Positions 1-8,913 of a stretch of 64,000 nucleotides of DNA are shown one piece after another (position 1 is the first letter of the stretch; every line of letters starts with the position of its first letter). The stretch is from Chryseobacterium sp. (GTDB lineage: Bacteria; Bacteroidota; Bacteroidia; Flavobacteriales; Weeksellaceae), in assembly GCF_008831505.1 (NCBI RefSeq), contig NZ_CP044507.1:124001-188000 (forward strand), written 5' to 3'. A program made the position numbers and the translations under genes. The notes beneath the pieces were generated by a model. That model ran no database searches, had not been told where the DNA came from, and was given only the letters and a program-made list of their open reading frames with translations.

Positions 1-487
1 CAACCTGAACAAGGCTATTGAAGGTACTGAACTTGAGGGAAAATCCATTGAAGAGATCTGCAAAACAGGAACGGACAAGGCGGCGGTTAGAAACAACGGC
101 GGCGGACACTTCAACCACACTCTTTTCTGGGAAATCATGACTCCCGGTGGCATTAAGGAGCCTGTAGGAAATGTGAAAGCGGCCATTGAAACCTATGGCG
201 GTATGGAGAAATTCAAGACCGATTTTGCCGAAGCTGCCAAGACAAGATTCGGCTCCGGATGGGCGTGGCTTTGCAAAAAAGGCGATGGTTCGGTAACTGT
301 TTGTTCTACACCCAACCAGGACAACCCACTGATGCCGGTATCTGACTGTCAGGGAACGCCGGTTCTTGGACTTGATGTTTGGGAGCACGCCTATTACCTG
401 AACTACCAGAACAAAAGACCTGATTACGTTGCAGCGTTCTTCAGCGTTATTAACTGGGATAAAGTAGAGGAGCTTTTCAATAAATAA
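1..487 (+). CDS. sodA: Superoxide dismutase Fe/Mn type, 3' part
   Basis: The C-terminal 161 codons of an iron/manganese superoxide dismutase, which converts superoxide to hydrogen peroxide and oxygen. The frame is open from base 2, so the start lies outside the window. The segment GGGHFNHTLFW (bases about 107-139) carries a metal-ligand histidine, and DVWEHAYYL near the C terminus is the family signature with the Asp and His metal ligands. Gly residues around GGGHFNH fit either metal, so the cofactor is not decided here. A strong terminator follows. Confidence 0.95.
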   Translation, partial: NLNKAIEGTELEGKSIEEICKTGTDKAAVRNNGGGHFNHTLFWEIMTPGGIKEPVGNVKAAIETYGGMEKFKTDFAEAAKTRFGSGWAWLCKKGDGSVTVCSTPNQDNPLMPVSDCQGTPVLGLDVWEHAYYLNYQNKRPDYVAAFFSVINWDKVEELFNK

Positions 488-509
488 GCTTTTATCATAT
501 AAAACAGAA

Positions 510-535
510 GGTCCGGCAACTTGCCGGACCTTTTT
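510..535 (+). terminator. Rho-independent terminator after sodA
   Basis: GGTCCGGC and GCCGGACC form an 8-bp GC-rich stem (extendable to 10) around a 5-base loop, followed by six T. It ends the superoxide dismutase transcript. The convergent gene's stop is immediately downstream, so it may also act weakly in the other direction. Confidence 0.85.
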
Positions 536-536
536 G

Positions 537-947
537 CTATCTTGAATAATCCATGGCGCTAAGGCCGGTAAATCTTAGTTTGTATTTCCAGTTCACAAAG
601 GCGAATACCTGATAGAGTTTATACTCGAAATCCAGACCGTAATTTTCATTAGGATCGTAGTCTATTGAAGATTCTATGATGTTCCTGTAACGTCCGGACA
701 TATAATAGGAGTTCCACTCGTTTACCAGGCTTCTGTTCCGGTTTCGAAGGGTTTCCAGTGAGTACATGCTTTTAGGCTTGGCAATGGCATTCATAAAGTA
801 ATCAAACTGTGAGTCAATTACAGTCAGGTCCCATTCACCATCATCTTCTTTATTTTGTTTAATGGTGGTGTCGTTACCTTTGTTCTGTTGGGAAGTACAA
901 CTCATGCCTCCAAAATAGAGCGCGAGTAAAAAGATCAGCTTTTTCAT
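537..947 (-). CDS. Small hypothetical lipoprotein
   Basis: A 136-residue protein with a short hydrophobic signal peptide ending in the lipobox GGMSC (Cys17), so it is probably lipid-anchored in the envelope. After the Cys is a low-complexity polar linker rich in Gln, Asn, Lys and Asp, then a domain with many Tyr, Asn and Arg residues. I recognise no family. It is convergent with sodA and lies downstream of the exonuclease-phosphatase gene on the same strand, separated from it by a terminator, so it probably has its own promoter. Confidence 0.75.
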   Translation of the reverse strand: MKKLIFLLALYFGGMSCTSQQNKGNDTTIKQNKEDDGEWDLTVIDSQFDYFMNAIAKPKSMYSLETLRNRNRSLVNEWNSYYMSGRYRNIIESSIDYDPNENYGLDFEYKLYQVFAFVNWKYKLRFTGLSAMDYSR

Positions 948-989
948 GTTGAATCAGATATATAGGTAAAGCTACAAATTACCGACCAT

Positions 990-1017
990 AAAAAAACCGG
1001 AACAGCAATCCCGGTTT
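990..1017 (-). terminator. Terminator of the endonuclease/phosphatase-fold gene
   Basis: Read on the minus strand, AAACCGG and CCGGTTT pair across a 10-base loop and run into seven T. It lies just after the stop codon at 1036. Confidence 0.7.
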
Positions 1018-1035
1018 AAATTTAATTACAGGCAG

Positions 1036-2235
1036 TTACCTGGCTGGTGTATATTCTCTCTGAAGCACAGAAACGGCAGGGAAGTGGTCACTGTAACCTC
1101 CTGTGTAGCGGTCGCCGTCCCAGGAACGGTAAGGATAACCTTTCCATTGACCCTGCGAGTTTACAAGGTAAGACGGTGCGAAAATCTCAACTTTGTACAC
1201 AGAATAGGTGCCCGTCATTTTCTCCGGTGAATACAGGTTTTTTGAAACAATGATCTGGTCGAACAGGTTTGGTGCATCACGGTAGGCCAGTGAGGCAACA
1301 CCTGCTTTGTACAGTTTGGTCATCAGGTTGTAGTACGGCGATTTATCAGAAAGCTCAGAAGGTTCACCTACGGCACCCAGATGTTTCCTTAAACTTGGGC
1401 TCACGGGGTCGTCGTTAAAGTCACCCATGGCGATAAGCTTGATGCCCGGACTTTCGGCACTGGCTTTATCCATCTCTTCTTTCAGCGCTGCAGCGGCAGC
1501 GATACGTCTTGGCAGTGAACGGGCTTCGCCACCGCTCCGGGAAGGCCAGTGGTTCATGAAGACCGCGATTCTTTCGCCGTCAAGCAGGCCTTTCATCACG
1601 ATAATGTCACGGGTATAAACCCTTTTGCCTTCATCGTCAAAGATCTTGATTTCCTTTTTATAGGTTTCCGTTGGGCGGAATCTTTTTTTCTGATAGATAA
1701 TGGCATTGTCTACACCCCGTGCGTCATATGAATTGAAGTGCACGATGCCGTAATCACTTTTTGCCAGTAAGGGTTGGCTGATGAGGTCCTGCACCACCTG
1801 GCGGTTTTCAATTTCAAGAAGACCCATAATGGCTGGATTGTCATTGGTATGCTGACGGCCAAGTTCTGAAATTACCTTTGCCAGTTTGCCCATCTTGTCG
1901 TTGTACTTCTGGGTGTCCCAGTTCTTGGCACTGTTGGCAGTGAAATCATCGGCTAGGACCTGTTTTCTGATGACTTTCTTGCCTATCAGCAGTTCGTCGC
2001 TCCAGGGGCCACGGTAGTCCTCAGTGGTTTCCATCAGCTCTATAGAATCCAAGGGTACACTGCGGTGAAATGCCGGATTATTCCTGTTTTTGGTCCCGTC
2101 TATATAATCGAAGGAGGGAACAGTGTCCCAAAGGTTTTCCACGTTCATGAAAGCAACGGTGGCGCGCTGCACCTGCTTTTGCGAAAATACCATTCCGAAG
2201 CACAGTGTGGCGGTGATAATCAGATATTTTTTCAT
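1036..2235 (-). CDS. Secreted endonuclease/exonuclease/phosphatase-fold protein
   Basis: A 399-residue protein with an N-terminal signal peptide (about residues 1-18, ending FSQ). The motifs of the metal-dependent EEP superfamily appear in order: FMNVENLWD (Asn31, Glu33), GLLEIEN (about residue 140), NHWPSR, MGDFNDDP and the C-terminal SDHFPAV with the catalytic Asp-His. Members hydrolyse phosphodiester bonds in DNA, RNA or phospholipids; the substrate cannot be told from sequence. Export suggests scavenging of phosphate or nucleotides outside the cytoplasm. It is divergent from the TonB receptor and DUF5689 lipoprotein pair and may act with them. Confidence 0.85.
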   Translation of the reverse strand: MKKYLIITATLCFGMVFSQKQVQRATVAFMNVENLWDTVPSFDYIDGTKNRNNPAFHRSVPLDSIELMETTEDYRGPWSDELLIGKKVIRKQVLADDFTANSAKNWDTQKYNDKMGKLAKVISELGRQHTNDNPAIMGLLEIENRQVVQDLISQPLLAKSDYGIVHFNSYDARGVDNAIIYQKKRFRPTETYKKEIKIFDDEGKRVYTRDIIVMKGLLDGERIAVFMNHWPSRSGGEARSLPRRIAAAAALKEEMDKASAESPGIKLIAMGDFNDDPVSPSLRKHLGAVGEPSELSDKSPYYNLMTKLYKAGVASLAYRDAPNLFDQIIVSKNLYSPEKMTGTYSVYKVEIFAPSYLVNSQGQWKGYPYRSWDGDRYTGGYSDHFPAVSVLQREYTPAR

Positions 2236-2438
2236 TACAATATTTACGGTTATTTTAAGGGTGTAAAATTAATAATTATTTGACATCTAAACTGCAAAAT
2301 AGTTAAAAATAGATTCGTGATAATATGTGCCGCAGAAGGTTTTAAAATGCTGAAAATGTCTTTATAAGGTCCGCAAGGGTTCTGTTGAGTTTGATTCAAT
2401 AAAATGTTAAATATGTTTAACTTAACAAAAATTAAGTT

Positions 2439-2446
2439 TAATTTTG
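2439..2446 (+). promoter_or_regulatory. -7 box of the TonB receptor operon
   Basis: TAATTTTG matches the Bacteroidetes -7 consensus TAnnTTTG. A TTTAAC element lies about 17 bases upstream. The AT-rich 259-base divergent spacer (2236-2494) otherwise shows no gene. Confidence 0.6.
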
Positions 2447-2494
2447 CAGCCCTTTATGGAACCAGTATAAAAAGTAAATTTTAAATAATTTGTT

Positions 2495-5311
2495 ATGATT
2501 AAAAAACTGTCCTTAATCTCATTGTTTACACTGCTGCCTGCGTCTTTTTACTTCGCGCAGACCACTGTGTATGCTTATGTAAAGGATGCCGCAGGAAAAC
2601 CCGTTGAGAACGCCGAAATCGATCTGGCACAGTCCGGCAACGATGTAACGGCCGACAAGATCGGATATTTCCAGTTTGTAGATATGCAGCCCGGCCGCTA
2701 TCTGATTACTGTTTTCAAACCAAGCTTTGAACCAAAAATTGTGGAGTTCGAAGTTTCGGCAGATGAAAAAAGAAAGGATCTGGGCGTGATCAGTCTAAAT
2801 CCTTCGCCTACCGATGCGGGCGTATTGGTTATTGACGATTCTGCAGCCGACAATGACGAAGGTGGTTCGTCCATGCAGCCTACCATTGGTCTGTTAAGTT
2901 CAGGAAGAGACGTGTTCCAGAGTGTTACGGCCTTTGAACTGGGTGCCTACTGGTTCCGCCCGAGAGGTGTTGAGAACCGGTATGAAGATATTCTGTTCAA
3001 TGGAGTTTCGATGTCCAAGAATGATGATGGCAGAGTGGATTTCAGTAACTGGGGCGGTTTGAACGACGTTACCCGTTACCCTTTTGAGAACGTGGACAAT
3101 ATTACACCATCTGAATATACCTTCGGTAACCTGGGAGGTGTGGTATATTACAATACCCGTGCTTCCAGCTACCGTAAGCAAACTTCTCTGGCTTACTCCT
3201 TTACCAACAGAAGCTATTTCCACAGAGCAATGGCTACTTATTCCAGCGGTCTTACAAAGAACGGCTGGGCTTTTACATTCTCGGGAAGCCGCAGGTGGGC
3301 TGATGATGGTGTGATAGACGGTACTTATCAGGATTCTTACGCCTATTTTGCTGCAATTGAAAAACAGTTCAGCTCCAGACACGCAATTAACTTCACCGCT
3401 TTTGGTGCACCTACTTACCGGGCTTCCAATTCTCCTAATACTCAGGAAACGTATGACCTGATGGGTAAGAATTATAACTCCTACTGGGGATGGCAGGATG
3501 GTGAAAAAAGAAATTCAAGGATCAGGAGGGTATTTGAACCTGTTTTCATGCTTACAGATTATCTGAAATTAGGCGAAAACAGTAACTGGACCAATACCAT
3601 TTCCTATCAGTTCGGACGCGACGGACGCAGCAGGCTGGACTGGTTCCACGCTGCAGATCCTAACCCAACCTATTACAGAAAATTACCGGGATATATGTAC
3701 AGCGGCTTCCAGCTGCCGAACTCCGATGGTGGAGAGAATATCACGGATGCCGAACAGGCACAGTTTAATGACTATGTGAACCAGTGGCAAACCAATCCGC
3801 TCATCAGTCAGATAGACTGGAATTCCCTTTATTCAGCCAATATCCTGAACCGGTATGACATGAACGGGAACGAGCAGGGTGCGGTTTATACCATTGTGGA
3901 GGACGTTAATAAAGATAAAACTTTGAACTTTGCCTCTCACTTCGATACGAAACTTGCTTCCAACTGGAAACTGAACCTGAACTTCAACTATCAGAACCTG
4001 AAGTCGGATAATTTCCGTGAATTGAAGGACCTTCTGGGCGCGTTGTATGCCAACGACCTGAACGCATTCAACAATGATGCACCGAATGATGCAGACAATC
4101 CGGGTCGTCGGGTAATGGAAGGCGACAGAACACAGTATTCCTACGATCTTTTGCGTAATACCTATGCTCTGAACGCTTCTACAGAAGTGGATTTCCCAAA
4201 GTGGAATGTGATGGCCTCTGTGTTCTCTTCTTATTCTGAATCGCAGCGCGAAGGTAAGTTCAGAAACCCTCTTTATGCTGACAGCAAAGGAAAAAGTGAT
4301 ATTTACGATGCGTTTGACGCCGGGATTAAAGGTAGAGTGACCTATAAAATAGACGGACGTAACTTCATCGTTTATAACGGTGCGCTTTTCAGTCTGGCAC
4401 CAACTCTTAATGAGATCTTCATCAATCCGAGGGCTACAAACCTTATTACTCCGGGGGTAGAAAATCAGATTATCAACTCCAACGACCTGAGCTACATCCT
4501 GAGAGGTCAGATCCTGAAACTGAGACTGGGTGCTTATCACACCACAATGAATAACGCTACGGAAATCTCCAGATATTATGTGGATATCTCCAGTGAGACT
4601 GCAGATCAGGGTAATGCACTTGTTGCTGAGGTGTTAAGCGGCATCAACAAAACCTACAAAGGTCTTGAACTGGGTGCTGAAGTTAAGATTACACCAACCC
4701 TTTCTGCAAATGCGGTTGCAAGTTATGGCGATTACAGAATAACCAATAACCCGACCGTCTATACTACGGATGATGACAGTGTTGAGCGTTTGGGTAGCCC
4801 TGTACGTGAATGGGGAACCGCTCAGCTGAAGGATTATAAGGTTGCCGGGACACCTCAAAAGGCTTATTCCTTTGGACTTAGATATAATTCAACAAAATTC
4901 TGGTGGTTAGGTGCTTCCGCAAACTATCTGCAGGATCAGTTCCTGGATTTCTCCGCACTTAACAAGACCGCTGCGCTTTATACAGATCCTGTTACCGGCG
5001 ACAATTATCCGGGAGTTACTCCGGAGCAGATCGCAAGACTGACCGCTCAGCAGAAATTTGAAGACCAGTTTATGCTGAATGCCAATGCAGGTAAGACATT
5101 TGTGTACGGAAAGTACAGGATGGGCGTGAGTGTAAGTGTGAACAATATCCTGAACAACAGGGATTATGTAACAGGTGGGTTTGAGCAGGGCAGAAATGTA
5201 AACTTCCCTGAATCACTGGCCGATGCCAACCGTACCTACAGCTATTTTGGTCCTAAATTATGGTATGACAGAGGAAGGACCTTCTTTGCAAATGTTTATT
5301 TAAGATTCTAA
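2495..5311 (+). CDS. TonB-dependent receptor with carboxypeptidase-like domain
   Basis: A 938-residue outer-membrane receptor. It has a signal peptide (about 1-21, ending YFAQ), a CarboxypepD_reg-like beta-sandwich (about 22-105: VYAYVKDAAGKPVENAEI ... GYFQF ... PGRYLITV), a spacer rich in Asp and Ser, a plug domain (about 125-230) and a long beta-barrel ending in phenylalanine (NVYLRF). It would bind a substrate at the surface and import it with TonB energy. The next gene, 16 bases downstream, is a surface lipoprotein, an arrangement like SusC/SusD pairs but with DUF5689 in place of SusD. The substrate is unknown; the divergent exported phosphodiesterase-fold protein hints at a phosphate-containing or nucleic-acid-derived ligand. 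Confidence 0.9.
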   Translation: MIKKLSLISLFTLLPASFYFAQTTVYAYVKDAAGKPVENAEIDLAQSGNDVTADKIGYFQFVDMQPGRYLITVFKPSFEPKIVEFEVSADEKRKDLGVISLNPSPTDAGVLVIDDSAADNDEGGSSMQPTIGLLSSGRDVFQSVTAFELGAYWFRPRGVENRYEDILFNGVSMSKNDDGRVDFSNWGGLNDVTRYPFENVDNITPSEYTFGNLGGVVYYNTRASSYRKQTSLAYSFTNRSYFHRAMATYSSGLTKNGWAFTFSGSRRWADDGVIDGTYQDSYAYFAAIEKQFSSRHAINFTAFGAPTYRASNSPNTQETYDLMGKNYNSYWGWQDGEKRNSRIRRVFEPVFMLTDYLKLGENSNWTNTISYQFGRDGRSRLDWFHAADPNPTYYRKLPGYMYSGFQLPNSDGGENITDAEQAQFNDYVNQWQTNPLISQIDWNSLYSANILNRYDMNGNEQGAVYTIVEDVNKDKTLNFASHFDTKLASNWKLNLNFNYQNLKSDNFRELKDLLGALYANDLNAFNNDAPNDADNPGRRVMEGDRTQYSYDLLRNTYALNASTEVDFPKWNVMASVFSSYSESQREGKFRNPLYADSKGKSDIYDAFDAGIKGRVTYKIDGRNFIVYNGALFSLAPTLNEIFINPRATNLITPGVENQIINSNDLSYILRGQILKLRLGAYHTTMNNATEISRYYVDISSETADQGNALVAEVLSGINKTYKGLELGAEVKITPTLSANAVASYGDYRITNNPTVYTTDDDSVERLGSPVREWGTAQLKDYKVAGTPQKAYSFGLRYNSTKFWWLGASANYLQDQFLDFSALNKTAALYTDPVTGDNYPGVTPEQIARLTAQQKFEDQFMLNANAGKTFVYGKYRMGVSVSVNNILNNRDYVTGGFEQGRNVNFPESLADANRTYSYFGPKLWYDRGRTFFANVYLRF

Positions 5312-5327
5312 TAATAAAAAGACGATA

Positions 5328-7403
5328 ATGAAAAAATACAGTTCATTTCTAAGATCTCTGTACTTCATGATGGCGGCCCTGCTTATTACGGGTTGTGTAC
5401 ATGATGATATTTATGATGATCCTAATCTGGCCGGCTACGAATGTAAAGACCTTACGGCCAATATGACCATAGGCCAGGTGAAAGCGCTGAAACAGCCTAA
5501 CGTAGCTTATGTGTTTCCGGATGCTTCAGCCCCGGAAATGATTATGGAAGGATATGTTTCATCTACAGACGAGTCCGGAAATATTTACAAAACCATCTAC
5601 ATCCAGGATAATCCGGAGAATCCTACCCATGGTTTCACCATCAGTGTAGATGCTGTAAGCACATATACGAAGTTCCCGCAGGGATCCAAAGTATACATTA
5701 AGCTGAACGGTTTGGCGCTTGGAACGTATGGCGGACTTATACAGCTTGGCGTAAAGAATGCTGCTGCTACGGGACCTGATGCAGTTTCCAGAATTCCTGA
5801 AACCGCAGTTCCTGCACACATTTTCAGATCCTGTACAGAACGTGCGAAGATTGTACCTAAGGTGCTTACCCTTGCCCAGATGACTTCAGCGAATGACGAC
5901 CTGCTGGGTGCTTTGATACAGATTAACAATGCTGAATTTGACCGTACTGTTCTGTGCTCAGTTTTTGCACCGGACGGTGCTAGTGTAGACCGCCGTATTA
6001 ACGATGGAACGACTACTGCTACGAGAGTCGTGAGAAACAGTGGTTTTGCTTCTTTTGCCAACCAGACCCTGCCAAGCGGGAACGGAACTTTCGTGGGAAT
6101 CATGAGTAAGTTCAACTCTACTTACCAGATGTACATCAATAAGATCTCCGACCTGGATATGAATAACTTCCCAAGGCTGGATGGTATCGCGGCGGATCCG
6201 TGTGCCCTGGACCTTACGGGCCTTACACCAAAGACTGTTCAGGAAGTGAAGCAGATGTTCAGTGGTTCACTAACTGAAATTACCGGTAACTACGTTCTTA
6301 AAGGTAAGGTAACCGCTAATGACGAAACAGGTAACCTTTTCAAATATATTTATATTGAAGATGCGACAGGTGGTATACGTGTGAATATCAACAAAAACAA
6401 CCTGTACCAGGATGCCAGATTTAAAGTTGGGAAAGAAATATACATCAAACTTAATGGACTGTACATTAGAAACGTGAGTGGTGAGCTGCAACTTGGTTCA
6501 AACGACTCCAGCTCCGCTATTAATTACAGAGTAAAAGAAGATGATGTATACAAAACATTCTTTGATAGTAAGAAACCTTTGTCTGCACCGGTTCCAACCG
6601 AAAGAACGATTACCCAGCTTACAATGGCCGATGTGGGAAGATGGATTAAGATTAAAAATGTCAGATTTTCAGAGAGCGATCTGGGAGAGGTTTATGCAGC
6701 GGGTGGAGCAACTAACAGGACGTTATTAGACTGTGCTGGAAATCAGATTCTACTTAGAACAAGTAATTTTGCGAGTTTTGCTGATAAAATTGTAGATCCT
6801 GGACAAGGTGATGTATATGCAATTCTCAGCGTTTTTAATGGTACGTACCAACTTTGGATTCCAAAACAAATTCATGCTGATTTTGATAATCCAAGATGTG
6901 ACAGCGCTGTACCACCATCAATCCTTCTGAACGAAGAGTTTGAATCATCCTTTAATAGCGGAAACTTTACAGCAGTTAATGTTTCTGGAGTACAGGTTTG
7001 GGGAACCTCAAATCAGGGGCAGAGTAACTATTATGCAATTATGAATGGCTTTGCTAATGGTACGAACAATGCTAATGAAGACTGGTTGGTGTCTAAGGAG
7101 ATTTCCTTAGCAGGATTCAGTACTATAAATCTTACTTTCGATTCAGATGTCCGCTATAATGGATCCCCTTTGAAATTATACGTAACGGAAAATTATTCCG
7201 GCGATCCTACGACAACAGTTTGGACCGAACTATCTGCAACTTTTGATACGAACAATAACGCCTGGGGCTTTGTAAATTCTGGTAATATCAGCCTGAATGC
7301 GTACTCCGGCAAGAATATCAGAATCGCATTTAAATACGTTTCAACTACTTCCGGTGCAAATACCTGGGAACTCGATAACGTAAAGATTAAGGCAAAACAG
7401 TAA
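5328..7403 (+). CDS. DUF5689 surface lipoprotein with choice-of-anchor J domain
   Basis: A 691-residue lipoprotein with signal peptide and lipobox LITGC (Cys23). It has two similar DUF5689 units (about 43-290 and 298-525). Both contain KLNGL (near residues 125 and 374), an S-x-FASFA segment and an FN-(S/G)-TYQ-(M/L)-(Y/W)-I strand, so an internal duplication is clear. The C-terminal 160 residues (LLNEEFE ... WELDNVKIKA) resemble the choice-of-anchor J/jelly-roll domain used for surface binding. It is co-transcribed with the TonB receptor upstream and probably forms its extracellular binding partner. The second half is more AT-rich than the first. Confidence 0.82.
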   Translation: MKKYSSFLRSLYFMMAALLITGCVHDDIYDDPNLAGYECKDLTANMTIGQVKALKQPNVAYVFPDASAPEMIMEGYVSSTDESGNIYKTIYIQDNPENPTHGFTISVDAVSTYTKFPQGSKVYIKLNGLALGTYGGLIQLGVKNAAATGPDAVSRIPETAVPAHIFRSCTERAKIVPKVLTLAQMTSANDDLLGALIQINNAEFDRTVLCSVFAPDGASVDRRINDGTTTATRVVRNSGFASFANQTLPSGNGTFVGIMSKFNSTYQMYINKISDLDMNNFPRLDGIAADPCALDLTGLTPKTVQEVKQMFSGSLTEITGNYVLKGKVTANDETGNLFKYIYIEDATGGIRVNINKNNLYQDARFKVGKEIYIKLNGLYIRNVSGELQLGSNDSSSAINYRVKEDDVYKTFFDSKKPLSAPVPTERTITQLTMADVGRWIKIKNVRFSESDLGEVYAAGGATNRTLLDCAGNQILLRTSNFASFADKIVDPGQGDVYAILSVFNGTYQLWIPKQIHADFDNPRCDSAVPPSILLNEEFESSFNSGNFTAVNVSGVQVWGTSNQGQSNYYAIMNGFANGTNNANEDWLVSKEISLAGFSTINLTFDSDVRYNGSPLKLYVTENYSGDPTTTVWTELSATFDTNNNAWGFVNSGNISLNAYSGKNIRIAFKYVSTTSGANTWELDNVKIKAKQ

Positions 7404-7427
7404 CGTTCTTAGTCTTGTAATAATTAA

Positions 7428-7454
7428 AGCAATCTCATTTGAGGTTGCTTTTTT
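7428..7454 (+). terminator. Terminator after the DUF5689 gene
   Basis: AGCAATCTCA pairs with TGAGGTTGCT (one G-T pair) and a T-run follows. It ends the TonB receptor/DUF5689 operon. Confidence 0.8.
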
Positions 7455-7470
7455 GGTTGATAACAATTAA

Positions 7471-7500
7471 TCCTATTCTAACCACTGAGCTATAATCGCA
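7471..7500 (-). pseudogene. tRNA-like 5' fragment (D-arm remnant)
   Basis: On the minus strand, GCGATTATAGCTCAGTGG followed by TTAGAATAGG reads like the acceptor and D-arm half of a tRNA (the conserved ATAGCTCAGTtGGTTAGA). The second half of the D-stem does not pair (GAAT against GCTC). No anticodon loop or GGTTCGAATCC T-arm follows; the sequence runs into the terminator of the neighbouring operon instead. I read it as a decayed or truncated tRNA copy. Confidence 0.45.
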
Positions 7501-7565
7501 GCTTGATTTACAGTTTCCTGCTCTTAAAATTTCGGGCAATTCCAATTTTAGGAATCTAACTGAAA

Positions 7566-7589
7566 CAAAAAACCCTGACTTGGTCAGGG
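7566..7589 (-). terminator. Terminator of the DUF6702-like gene
   Basis: CCCTGAC and GTCAGGG form a 7-bp stem with a 3-base loop; on the minus strand it is followed by TTTTTTG. It lies 28 bases after the stop codon at 7617. Confidence 0.85.
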
Positions 7590-7616
7590 AGTAAATTTTT
7601 TAATAGTGCTATTTAA

Positions 7617-8087
7617 CTAAAACGACACTTCATTCACCTCTTTTCCTCTCTGGAAGTTCATTGTTTTCTGATTTCCTTTGTAAGCAATGTTCACCAAATT
7701 AAACTGCCTTGGAAAAGTACCCAGGAGAATAGTGTTTTTGATCTTCATACTGTTTACCTCGCCTACTCCTCCCGATTCAAAGTATACCCAAACTGTCTCA
7801 CCTTTTACCTGACTTCCAGTAAATGTCAGGGTCTTTGGGGTGCCGTTCACGTACACGTCGAAATTATTGTTCACATATTTCTTTACCTCAGCCTCAAACT
7901 GAGCAGTATTCGGATTGATTTTTATGGCGTCCGAAATATGGCTCGTATTCAGTTTTGTGGTGAATTTAAGTGTTTTGCTGCCTTCTACAAAATCCACCTT
8001 GGTCATTGATGAATAAAAGTCCTGCGAAGCAAAACTCAGCATCACCATAATGGCGAAAATGGAAATTATATGTAAATATTTTTTCAT
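7617..8087 (-). CDS. DUF6702-like exported protein
   Basis: A 156-residue protein with a signal peptide (about 1-20, MLSFASQ). The mature part begins DFYSSMTKVDF and has alternating strands, with KIKNTILLGTFPRQFNLVNI and KTMNFQRGKE near the C terminus. This layout resembles DUF6702, a small periplasmic family of Flavobacteriia with no known role. The gene is monocistronic, with its own terminator. Its family membership is by resemblance only. Confidence 0.65.
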   Translation of the reverse strand: MKKYLHIISIFAIMVMLSFASQDFYSSMTKVDFVEGSKTLKFTTKLNTSHISDAIKINPNTAQFEAEVKKYVNNNFDVYVNGTPKTLTFTGSQVKGETVWVYFESGGVGEVNSMKIKNTILLGTFPRQFNLVNIAYKGNQKTMNFQRGKEVNEVSF

Positions 8088-8147
8088 CTTTTTATCATTT
8101 TTATTGCATTAAAGCAATTCTACAAATTTTGACAAATTATATGCCAA

Positions 8148-8906
8148 CTAGAAGTTTACCCCAATGGTGTATTTGTCGTAGAACGCCTTGATATGAGCCA
8201 CGGCCTCATCCGCTGTATCAACAATGCGATACAGGTTCAGGTCCTCTTCAGAGATCATTCCGTCCTTTAGTAGTGTTTGCCTGAACCAGTCCAACAGGCC
8301 ACTCCAGAAATCCGAACCTACCAGTATCACGGGAAACCGCGCAATCTTAGCGGTTTGTATGAGCGTAAGTGCTTCAGAAAGTTCATCTAAAGTTCCGAAT
8401 CCACCGGGCATTACAATGAAACCCTGTGAATATTTAACAAACATTACCTTCCTCACAAAGAAGTAGTTGAAATCCATTGAATAGTTTTTATCTATATATG
8501 GATTAAAATGCTGCTCAAATGGTAAGTCAATATTAAGACCGATTGATTTTCCCTCACGCTGTCTCGCACCTTTGTTGCCGGCCTCCATAATTCCTGGCCC
8601 TCCGCCGGTAATGATCCCAAAACCGATATCTGTAATTTTTTCAGCAATCTCAACGGCCAGCTCATAATATTTGTCTCCTTCCCGCAGCCTGGCCGAGCCG
8701 AAAATGGAGACGCAGGGACCTATCTTTGCCAACTTATCATAGCCATCCACAAGTTCCGCCATGATCTTGAAGACCATCCAGCTGTCTTTGCCAATGGACT
8801 CATCCCAAGTCTTTTCACGAAAGTGGCTCTGTACACGCTGGTCCAGTTCTTCCTCCGGCCCGGTCATCACTTTGGTCAGGCCTTTTCCTCTCTTTATTTT
8901 ACTCAT
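8148..8906 (-). CDS. LOG-family (TIGR00730) nucleoside-monophosphate phosphoribohydrolase
   Basis: A 252-residue Rossmann-fold protein with the two LOG signatures, GGGPGIMEAGNKGA and PGGFGTLDE. Family members cleave nucleoside 5'-monophosphates to free base and ribose 5-phosphate; some make cytokinins, others purge or recycle nucleotides. I chose the ATG at 8906 (MSKIKRGKG) instead of the upstream ATG at 8936, because the latter lies inside the murU-like gene that ends at 8914. The 7-base gap suggests it is the last gene of the amgK/rapZ-C/murU operon. Confidence 0.85.
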   Translation of the reverse strand: MSKIKRGKGLTKVMTGPEEELDQRVQSHFREKTWDESIGKDSWMVFKIMAELVDGYDKLAKIGPCVSIFGSARLREGDKYYELAVEIAEKITDIGFGIITGGGPGIMEAGNKGARQREGKSIGLNIDLPFEQHFNPYIDKNYSMDFNYFFVRKVMFVKYSQGFIVMPGGFGTLDELSEALTLIQTAKIARFPVILVGSDFWSGLLDWFRQTLLKDGMISEEDLNLYRIVDTADEAVAHIKAFYDKYTIGVNF

Positions 8907-8913
8907 AAATTTC

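Noticed and set aside
3833-4540. A 235-codon minus-strand frame
   Set aside because: It is entirely antisense to the TonB receptor gene, which has clear domains; no motif or signal is seen in the antisense product.
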